This document shows, one piece after another, positions 51,993-59,900 of a stretch of DNA of 64,000 bases (positions within the stretch are counted from its first letter, which is position 1; every line of letters begins with the position of its first letter). Made by a program: the position numbers and the translations under genes. The notes beneath the pieces were generated by a model. The model ran no database searches. It saw only the letters and a program-made list of their open reading frames with translations, and had not been told where the DNA came from. The stretch is from the NCBI GenBank assembly GCA_003533505.1, contig DQGD01000015.1, forward strand, positions 19,777 to 83,776, read 5' to 3'. Origin of the DNA: Clostridiales bacterium (GTDB lineage: Bacteria > Bacillota > Clostridia > Christensenellales > Pumilibacteraceae).

Positions 51993-52972
51993 TTAACCCT
52001 CATTACCACCTTTCCGGTATTTTCAAAGCGCTGAAGTATGCCGTGCGCTTCGTCAACGTCCTTTATGTCCAGCACTTTGTAAATGCTCGGCTTTATCGTG
52101 CCGTCCTCGAAGTACTTCCACATATCGCGCGAAAGACTTTCGAGTATCTCGTGTTTCTGGTCGTTCGTGCGGTTTCTCAGCATCGAGCCTACGAGGTGCA
52201 AGCCCTTGGTGAGCAGCGGACGGAGTTTTACGTTGGTTTCTATGCCCGCAAGCGTGCTGATGACCACCCAGTAACCGCCCCTTGCCATAAACGGCATAGC
52301 CGCGCCGAGGTCCGCTCCCGACAAGCAGTCCATGCAGACGTTGACCGCTTTACCCTCTTTCTCCAGACGCTCGAACGCCGCAGGGATCGATTCCTCTTCC
52401 TGAATAATGATCTCGTCCGCGCCGAGGTTTTCGATCTTCTCCGCAACGGCTTTGGTCTGTACGCTCGTCACGACGTACGCCCCGAACGCTTTGCCCATGG
52501 GGATCGCCGAACTTGCCAGCCCGCTCGCTCCCGCCGCGACGTACAGCACCTGACCTTTTTGCAACTTGCCCTCGATAAACAGGTTGAGATAACTCGTGCA
52601 GTAAGCCTCGGGTATGCAAGCCGCTTCTTCGTAAGACATGCCTTTGGGCATTTTAAGCAGCAATTTGTACGGAATCGCGATACGCTCGGCGTAAGCGCCG
52701 CCGCCCACAAGCGCGCACACGTCGTCGCCGATCTTAAAATCGCTTTCCGCTTTCGCAGTTTCGCCCATAGCCGCGATCTTGCCGGCAAGTTCCAGCCCCG
52801 GCCAGGGTGACCAACCCGCAGGCGACGGATACGTTCCCGCGCGTTGCAGAAGGTCGGCACGATTGAGCGCGGTCGCGTATATCTCCACGATAACGCCGTC
52901 GGGCGCAAGCGTAGGTTCGGCTACTTCCGACCAGACAAAATTCTTATTCTCGTCAATCAACATTGCTTTCAT
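51989..52972 (-). CDS. Zinc-free MDR quinone oxidoreductase-like protein
   Basis: 327 residues. Medium-chain dehydrogenase fold with AGASGLASSAIPMGKAFGAYVV for NAD(P), no zinc-binding Cys/His set. It resembles PIG3/quinone oxidoreductases (ALNRADLLQRAGTYPSP). It may reduce an enone or quinone-like sugar-derived product, but the substrate is unknown. It overlaps the EamA gene by 20 bp. Confidence 0.82.
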   Translation of the reverse strand: MKAMLIDENKNFVWSEVAEPTLAPDGVIVEIYATALNRADLLQRAGTYPSPAGWSPWPGLELAGKIAAMGETAKAESDFKIGDDVCALVGGGAYAERIAIPYKLLLKMPKGMSYEEAACIPEAYCTSYLNLFIEGKLQKGQVLYVAAGASGLASSAIPMGKAFGAYVVTSVQTKAVAEKIENLGADEIIIQEEESIPAAFERLEKEGKAVNVCMDCLSGADLGAAMPFMARGGYWVVISTLAGIETNVKLRPLLTKGLHLVGSMLRNRTNDQKHEILESLSRDMWKYFEDGTIKPSIYKVLDIKDVDEAHGILQRFENTGKVVMRVK

Positions 52973-54095
52973 CGACTTTTATCTCCGTTTTGTTTTGCGG
53001 TTTTGCCGCGGTTTCGTCGTTAATTTTTGTTATTTCGTCCGTTTTGAGGGACTTTTTCCCGAAATTCACGTTGCTCACAAGCACCGCCGCCGCAACGAGC
53101 GCGAACGCCGCGCCGTGCTGCCAGGTCAGCGTAGCACCGATAGGCAGAAGCACCGAGATCAGTGCCGCGAACAGCGGTTCGGTCATCTTTATTATGAACA
53201 GTTTGCTAAGGCTGTATTTCTGCACTACCGCGTACCACAGCCCGTAACTCACCACCGTCGCCGCGACTATGAACGCCATAATGCATATTCCGCCCGGTGT
53301 GACTACTCCGAAACTTCCGCCGAAACTCAGCCCGATAATCATCAGCACCACGCCGCCGATAAGTTGCGAGTAACCGGTGACCGACACCGGGTTTACATCC
53401 GCGAGCGTCTTTTTAAACACTACGTTGTTCACGACCGTGCAAAGCCCGGCGGCAAGCACGAGTATCGATCCCAGCCCGAAATCGAACTTAGTCGATTCGA
53501 AGTTGACTACAAGTACCGAAGCCACGCCCAGTACCGCGCCCGCGATCTTGCCCCAACTGAATTTGTCCTCTTTGAAGAACAGAAACGATATGCACACGAA
53601 CACCACTACGCCCGCCTGTTTCAGAAGCGCGGTTTTGCCCGCGTCCACCAGGCTCAGCCCTATGTAAGTGCAGGTATAATGCAGTACCACCGCGAACAGC
53701 GCGACGAGCGAAGTCCCGATCAGTTTTTTCGGCCGGCGTACGATATAAGTCCGTTTGGTACACACGCAGAACAGCGAGAGGATAAAGCCGCTTATCGTAA
53801 ACCGCACTCCCGCGAACAATATCAGGTTCGGGTAAAAGGTCGTATCTATGGAAAAGACCTTGTAGCCGTACTTGACGAACGGAAACAGCGCGCCCCAAAG
53901 CAGCATTACGAGCAGGCTGACGAGTACTATTATTACCGTTCCGCGGGCGCTCGCGTCAATTTTTTTACGCTTGCGTTCGGCTTTTTTCGGTACTTCGGAG
54001 CGGTTTTCGCCCTCTGTCGAAGCCGAAACCGCACTACCCGAAACGCCGTAATCCGAAGAAGCCGCAACGGTTTCGTTTACCGATTCGTTTTCCAT
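52953..54095 (-). CDS. EamA/DMT-family transporter
   Basis: 380 residues: a charged ~50-residue N-terminal tail, ten hydrophobic helices with the EamA duplication (VFKKTLADVNPVSVTGYSQ, FIIKMTEPLFAALISVLLP) and a charged C-terminal tail. DMT proteins move small metabolites, often outward. Both long tails are unusual. The gene is 3 bp after the SDR gene, so the substrate could be a product of that dehydrogenase. Confidence 0.82.
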   Translation of the reverse strand: MENESVNETVAASSDYGVSGSAVSASTEGENRSEVPKKAERKRKKIDASARGTVIIVLVSLLVMLLWGALFPFVKYGYKVFSIDTTFYPNLILFAGVRFTISGFILSLFCVCTKRTYIVRRPKKLIGTSLVALFAVVLHYTCTYIGLSLVDAGKTALLKQAGVVVFVCISFLFFKEDKFSWGKIAGAVLGVASVLVVNFESTKFDFGLGSILVLAAGLCTVVNNVVFKKTLADVNPVSVTGYSQLIGGVVLMIIGLSFGGSFGVVTPGGICIMAFIVAATVVSYGLWYAVVQKYSLSKLFIIKMTEPLFAALISVLLPIGATLTWQHGAAFALVAAAVLVSNVNFGKKSLKTDEITKINDETAAKPQNKTEIKVDESNVD

Positions 54096-54098
54096 TTT

Positions 54099-54863
54099 TC
54101 AGTCCTTCGGTTCCGTTCCGCGAGTTGCGAGGCATCTGCCGCCGTCGACTACGAGATTGTGTCCGGTGATAAAACGCGCGTCCTCAGACGCGAGGAACAT
54201 GACCGCAGCCGTGATGTCGTGCGGCGACGGAGTCATTCGCAAATAGTTCGTGTGCGAAAGATCGCCGCCGGTCGCGTTCGCCGTGGGAATCATGCCCGGA
54301 CAAACCGCGTTTACGTTCACCCCGAACTTGCCGAGTTCTTTCGCCATGGACTTGGTCATACTCAGCACCCCGCCTTTCGCCGCTCCGTATTCGGTGTGCA
54401 TGACGTGACCGTTCAGCCCCACGACCGAAGTAGTATTGATTATCTTGCCGCCTTTGCTTTTTTCTATCATGACTCTCGCGCACTGGCGGGCGAAATAATA
54501 ACTGCCGTAAAGATTGACCTTGATAATTCTGTCGAAAATCTCCGGCGACTGCTCGTACGAGAGCGCGCGGTCTTTTCTCGCGCTTCCGCCGGCAATGTTC
54601 GCCAGCACGTCCACGCAGCCGAAGTCCGCGACTATATCGTTTACACATTTCTCGACCGCGTGAAAATCGGTCACGTCGCAAACGTAAGTCTTTGCTTGCC
54701 CGCCGTTGTCGGTAATTTTCTTTACCGTTTCGTGCGCGGTTTCGCCGTTGAAATCGACTACCGCGACCTTTGCTCCCTCGGCTGCGAACGAAATCGCCGT
54801 ATCAGATCCGATACCGCCGCCGGCGCCCGTCACAATAACTACCTTGTTTTCAAATCTTTTCAT
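54099..54863 (-). CDS. Short-chain dehydrogenase/reductase
   Basis: 254 residues. Cofactor site TGAGGGIGS, NIAGG, catalytic Ser/Tyr/Lys in TTSVVGLNGHVMHTEYGAAKGG and PGMIPT. Classical SDR that oxidises or reduces a hydroxyl group. Next to a Gfo/Idh/MocA oxidoreductase gene in a sugar operon, so a sugar, sugar acid or cyclitol is the likely substrate. Confidence 0.88.
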   Translation of the reverse strand: MKRFENKVVIVTGAGGGIGSDTAISFAAEGAKVAVVDFNGETAHETVKKITDNGGQAKTYVCDVTDFHAVEKCVNDIVADFGCVDVLANIAGGSARKDRALSYEQSPEIFDRIIKVNLYGSYYFARQCARVMIEKSKGGKIINTTSVVGLNGHVMHTEYGAAKGGVLSMTKSMAKELGKFGVNVNAVCPGMIPTANATGGDLSHTNYLRMTPSPHDITAAVMFLASEDARFITGHNLVVDGGRCLATRGTEPKD

Positions 54864-54890
54864 AGTATCTCTCCTTAATTTACGTCGCGC

Positions 54891-55886
54891 TTAATCCACG
54901 TCGTAGCCGCACGCTTTCAGCGTGTATTTTTGTAAATTGTACTCGTGTTCGAAGTCCACGTCGTATGGAATCGCGCCTTGAATCATATCGATAAACTCGC
55001 GCATCATCACGTCGTAGCGCCCCTCTTCGGGAATATCGATCACGCGGTGGCAGTCCTTCCACGGATTGCCCTCGCCCGCCGCGGCTTCGCGAACGATCAT
55101 CGGACATTCGATGGGCGAAACGCTGACCGTGCCTTTCTCGCCGTAAACCGTAAACTCGCGCATACCCCAACCGTTGACTTCCACGCTCGAGGTTTTCACC
55201 GTCGCGATTCCGTCGGGGTACGACATCACGATCACCGAAGTGTCGGTAAGTTCTATCCCGCCGTCGCCCGAAACCGCATTGAACGCCGTAAGTTCTTCGG
55301 TGTTGCCTTTCAGTTTCATCACGAGATCTATAAGGTGTCCGCCGAAAATGAACGTCGAGGGGCATCTCACGCCGTAGCCCGAAAGTTGCCGTTTGAACCA
55401 CTCGGGGTGCTTGGTACTCATGGTTGCGGCGATATTGTATATCCGCCCGAGTTCCCCGCGTTTCGCCTTGTTCAGAACGTATCTGATACCCGCGTTGTAA
55501 CGGTACATGTACCCCGTCTGGAACACGAGTTTTTTGTCTTTTGCGATATCGAGAAACTTTTTGTAAGCGTCAAGGTCGGTGCCGGCAGGTTTGTCCATAT
55601 GAACGTGCAGTCCGCGCTCGGCGCAGATCGTAGCCGTAGCCACGAGGTCGGGAACGGAACTTTCCACCATTGCCGCCTCGATCCCCGCCGCGAAAAGTTC
55701 GTCAAGAGAAAACCGCGGAATATCGTCGTAAACGCCGGGATTTTCCTTTACCCGTCGCGCGTACGTTTCGTCGCTCGGCTCGTAAAGTCCCGCAATCTCC
55801 GCGCCCTCGGTTTTACGTAAAGTGTCTATTGCAGCCGCCGCGTGATTGTGACCTATTCCGAATATCCCTATCCTCGTTTTTTTCAT
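54891..55886 (-). CDS. Gfo/Idh/MocA family oxidoreductase
   Basis: 331 residues. N-terminal Rossmann fold GIFGIGHNHAAAAIDTL and the family Lys in MDKPAGTDLDAYKKF; the C-terminal domain begins YRYNAGIRYVLNKAK. NAD(P)-dependent oxidation or reduction of a sugar or cyclitol. First gene of the 10-gene operon, divergent from the AraC regulator. Confidence 0.87.
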   Translation of the reverse strand: MKKTRIGIFGIGHNHAAAAIDTLRKTEGAEIAGLYEPSDETYARRVKENPGVYDDIPRFSLDELFAAGIEAAMVESSVPDLVATATICAERGLHVHMDKPAGTDLDAYKKFLDIAKDKKLVFQTGYMYRYNAGIRYVLNKAKRGELGRIYNIAATMSTKHPEWFKRQLSGYGVRCPSTFIFGGHLIDLVMKLKGNTEELTAFNAVSGDGGIELTDTSVIVMSYPDGIATVKTSSVEVNGWGMREFTVYGEKGTVSVSPIECPMIVREAAAGEGNPWKDCHRVIDIPEEGRYDVMMREFIDMIQGAIPYDVDFEHEYNLQKYTLKACGYDVD

Positions 55887-55942
55887 AAACGCTCACTCCG
55901 TTTTCCCTAAGGCTTGCCTGAAATTATCGGGTTACGTAGTAA

Positions 55943-55971
55943 ATTATAAAACATACCGCACCGCATGTAAA
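55943..55971 (-). promoter_or_regulatory. Promoter of the 10-gene carbohydrate operon
   Basis: TTTACA (55971-55966), 17-nt spacer, TATAAT (55948-55943). The 43-bp operator begins at the -35 and extends upstream, the normal place for an AraC-type activator. Confidence 0.82.
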
Positions 55972-56008
55972 TAGTTAAAGTGATATTTTTATCTTTTATG
56001 ATACCGAA
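55966..56008. promoter_or_regulatory. 43-bp operator, copy A
   Basis: 38 of 43 bases match 62318-62360. Includes the -35, then AAAGTGATATTTTTATC and TACCGAA. The core TGATA-TTTT-TATC is nearly palindromic. It lies between the AraC gene and the operon it probably controls. Confidence 0.8.
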
Positions 56009-56047
56009 TTAGTTTACCTGAATTTGGATAATTCGCGCGTTTCTTCT

Positions 56048-56076
56048 TGACATTTTTATCAAAAATGCTTTACAAT
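56048..56076 (+). promoter_or_regulatory. Promoter of the araC-type gene
   Basis: TTGACA (56048-56053), 17-nt spacer, TACAAT (56071-56076). The spacer contains TTTTTATCA, part of the operator motif. The ATG is only 10 nt after the -10, so the message would have almost no leader. Confidence 0.6.
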
Positions 56077-56085
56077 AAGCTTGTT

Positions 56086-56898
56086 ATGAACAATCTCGAC
56101 GTATCCGAAATCATCCTAAATCGCATCGTCGCAATCAACACGATTGCCAAAAACGATCATCGCGTGGTCACCAGAAACGACCGCTCGACTTACGCGCTCA
56201 CCATGAAAATCGCCGGGCGCACGACTTACGTTTGCGACGGCGAACGCTTCGTGTCCGACGTGAACAATATGCTGCTCATCGACAAAAACGCGCGGTATCA
56301 GTGGCATATGGACGAGAAAGGCAAGTGCGTCATGGTCGAGTTCGAGGGGAACGTCGGCAACGAACCGTTCAGCTTTATCGACTTCACTCTTACCGATACC
56401 GCCGCGCAGGAAGTCGCCGCGCTGTTCATCTCTGCGGCCAACCTCTGGGATATGAAAAAGGACAATTATATGCTAAAATGCAAGTCCATTTTCTATCTCA
56501 TACTAGACAAAGCTACCACGCACAAAAAGCAATCGTACCTTCCCAGCAGTTACAAACATATGCTCGAACCGGTCGTCAACTATATCCACGCCAACTACGG
56601 CGATCCCGAAATCACCAACGACACTCTCGCCGCCATCGCAGGCACCAGCACCGTTTACTTCCGCAAACTCTTCACCAAGGCTTTCAACGTTTCGCCCATA
56701 AAATACCTGCGCTCCGTCCGCATTAAAAAAGCCACCGAACTGCTGATCGGCGACGGCTCGTCCGTCAGCGAAATCGCCGAAGCCACCGGTTACGGCTCGC
56801 TGTACAATTTCAGCAAAATGTTCAAACTCGAAACGGGCGTTTCTCCTCGCGAGTACGCCGCCACCTACTCCACCCGCAAAGAATACATCGGAGAATAA
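56086..56898 (+). CDS. AraC-family transcriptional regulator
   Basis: 270 residues from MNNLDVSE. An earlier in-frame ATG at 56047 overlaps the -35 box and was not chosen. The N-terminal ~150 residues form a ligand-sensing cupin-like domain. The C-terminal two-HTH domain runs from YIHANYGDPEITNDTLAAI to FNVSPIKYLRSVRIKKA and ATGYGSLYNFSKMFKLETG. Divergent from the sugar operon; probably an activator that binds the 43-bp operators upstream of the operon and the giant lipoprotein gene. Confidence 0.88.
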   Translation: MNNLDVSEIILNRIVAINTIAKNDHRVVTRNDRSTYALTMKIAGRTTYVCDGERFVSDVNNMLLIDKNARYQWHMDEKGKCVMVEFEGNVGNEPFSFIDFTLTDTAAQEVAALFISAANLWDMKKDNYMLKCKSIFYLILDKATTHKKQSYLPSSYKHMLEPVVNYIHANYGDPEITNDTLAAIAGTSTVYFRKLFTKAFNVSPIKYLRSVRIKKATELLIGDGSSVSEIAEATGYGSLYNFSKMFKLETGVSPREYAATYSTRKEYIGE

Positions 56899-56914
56899 CG
56901 CGTAAAATAAACGG

Positions 56915-56959
56915 TAACGAAAAAGGAACTGCTATCGATTACAGTCCCTTTTTCGGTTA
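56915..56959. terminator. Bidirectional terminator between araC and the giant lipoprotein gene
   Basis: TAACGAAAAAGGAACTG pairs with CAGTCCCTTTTTCGGTTA with small mismatches and a 10-nt loop; T runs on both strands. Serves both converging genes. Confidence 0.85.
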
Positions 56960-56972
56960 CTATTAAATTTTC

Positions 56973-59900
56973 TTACGCCGCAAGCGTACCTTCGGGCGCA
57001 TCGAGCTTGGTAATCGCAGTGTTGCCGTTGCTGTTGCTGTCTTTTCCCACGACTTTATCGTTGCCGCTGTCGTCGCTTAAACCTGCCTCATAGTATGTAA
57101 TCGTAATCGAAGTGAACGCGCCGCTGCCGATTGTGCCGATAATGCCGCCGACCTGATCCGTTCCGGTAACGGTGCCCGTATTCGTCACGCCTTCGACGGA
57201 CTGAGCCTCGGCGCCGGTAGTCCCCAACAGAATACCCACGATGCCGCCGATACCGGTCTTGCCGGAAATCGCGCCCTCGTTGCGACAATTCTTTATCGTA
57301 ACCGACGGTGCTGCCGACGCCTTATACGAGTAGCCGAGTATACCGCCCGCATAGTTCGCAGTAGTCGACACTTCACCTTTGTTTACGCAGTTTTCGATCA
57401 AAAGGTTTGCGGTGCTTCTGCCAACGATACCGCCGGCATTACCGTTGGTTGCGTGCGTATTCTTCACGGTCGCTTCGTTAACGCAGTTTTTGACGGTAGT
57501 AACCGCGCCGCTTGCATACACCGGTGTTCCGACAATACCGCCTGCGCCCATTCCGCTGCCAGAGCAGGTAATCGCCCCCTGAACAGTAAGATTAAGCACG
57601 GTCGCGCCGCCCGAATAACCCACTACGCCTACGCCGTTCGTTGCCGTAAGCGTTACGTAAACGGTCTTGCCGTTTCCGTCGAGCGTACCCGCAAAGTAAT
57701 TCGTTCCAGAGTTTCCTATTCTTGTCTTAATCGGATCTTCCGCGTTGCCGATATTTGCCGTGAGCCTTGCGTACTTGCCGCTCATCTTGGTTCCTGCGTT
57801 GACCTTGTCTCCAAACTCCTTATAGTCGGCAGCATTAGCGATAAGGTACGGATTTTTTGCACTATTGCCTGCCTCCGCGTCGTCCTTCTGAGCCGCGATA
57901 AGTCCGTCGGCGGTTTTCCACGCTTCGAGGTCGGCAATAGAATTTTCGCAAGTCGCGTCGGAGAAATGCTCGCCGCATCTCGAACACGTGTAATATTCTT
58001 TCACTCCGGTCGTGGCATACGAAGCCGCAACCGCAGCCGTTACTTTGCCGTCGTGTCCGAGTTTCGCGGTTTCGCCGCCCGTCTTCGTATAGCCGCAACC
58101 GCAGATATAGGTCGTGTAGCCGTTCGCCGTGCAGGTGGGAGCGGTGACCGACGTCGTAAAGTCGTGCTGAGTCACGTTCGATTTTTCACCGCAGGAACAC
58201 TCGTTCCAGTGGTTGGTGTCGTCGTACTTGACGGTATCGTAACTATGAACGTGCGCATCGGCAAGCACGTAAGTCGTTACGCCGTCGACGGTCGTCGAGT
58301 TGACGACCTTACCGTCCACGCCGGAAGTAACCGTCAGCGTGTAGCCGCCGAGAATAACCCTCAAAGTCTGTCCCTCGCCGAGCGTGGTTTCTCCGTCGGC
58401 AAGAAGCGTGACTACGCCGTCGTTGCCCGCCACCTCTATCGCCGCGCCGAGCGTCGCGTAGCGCGTATCGCCTACTTTAGCCACCGCCGTGAGTTTGTCG
58501 GTAATATCCTTTCGGTAAGTTGCCGAGCATACGGAACAAGTATATTCGGTATAGCCGTTCTCGTCGAACGTGGGATCGGTCGTAGCGCCCTTGACTAACA
58601 AGCAGTCTGCGGTTTCCTTGTGTTCGGCGTTCCTCGAGCAAACGCGGGAGTGCGTTTCCTCGCCCTCGTCGTGCGCCCACTCGCCGTAGTCGTGATCGTC
58701 GTTTGCGGCAATCGCGAGTTCGTCGACGGTAGCAGCCGTATAATTGCCGTCCGCGCCCAAAGTAAACAGTGCGCCGCAAGTACATTTATAATGTTCTTTC
58801 ACGCCGGCAGCCGAGCAGTTCGCCGCCGTACCGTCAACGTGCGCGTAAATATGCGCCGTATGCGTGATAACTACCGTAGCAGCCGCGGGAGCGCTACCCA
58901 CAAGCATGTCGTTTCCGTCCTCGTCCTTGACCTGCGCGGTCGCGTAAGAGATATTCACGGCGGTATTAGCGTCCATAACGCCTACCACGTCGCCCTTTAC
59001 GGTCTTTGCGGTAAGCGTGGCGTTTTCGTTCTTAAAGCCCGTAACGTTGCAGAAACGGGTTTCGGCTTTATCGTATCTGACGAGTTTACCGATTGCGCCG
59101 CCTACCGCGCCGTTTTCGGAAATAACGCTGCCCTTCATCGTGCAGTTCTCGATAACGACGTTACCGGTCGCCGAGCCTAAAATACCGCCCGCATAAGCCT
59201 TGGTCGCGGTAACGACGGCGTTGACCGTGCAGCCGCTTATCGTGGTCGCGGTGCCGTCACCGTAAGGAACGGTACCGATAATCGCGCCCGCGAAACTGCT
59301 CGAGCCGGTATAAGTAACCGAGCCGGAAACGGTAAGGTTTTTCACGGTCGCCGCCGTAGCGTAACCGATCAAGCCCACACCGCCGGAAGTCGAAGTAAGT
59401 TTGACGTAAACCTCGTGACCGTCGCCGTCGAGCGTACCGGAAAATCTTGCGGCGTTAGCGTTGCCGACGATCGAAGTAACCGGTTCGTCCGCGCCGCCGA
59501 TATTTGCGGTGAGTACGGCGTGCTTGCCGGACATATTATTGCCGCCGTTTACCGTCGCCGCGAACGCCTTATAGTCAGCTACATTTGCAATCGAATACGG
59601 CTTTTCCGCCGTACCGTAAGATTCGTCGTCTTTCTCGGCGGCTATTTTACCGTCGCCCGCTTTCCACTCTTCGTAGTCCACGATTTCGTTCTCGCAAGCG
59701 CCGTCCGTAAAGTGCTTTTCGCACACGGAACAAGCGTAATGCGCCTTAACGCCCGCGGTCGCGTAACTTGCCGCAACCTCAGTAATCGCTTCGGGCGTAT
59801 GCGGAAGCGCGGGAACCTCGTCGCGCTTTTCGGTCTGACCGCAAACCGCGCAGGTATAGAGGTCGTAGCCGTTACCCGCGCAAGTCGCGTCGACGTGAGA

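Noticed and set aside
52779..54878. 699-codon plus-strand open frame
   Set aside because: Antisense to the MDR, EamA and SDR genes; composition is that of a shadow frame.
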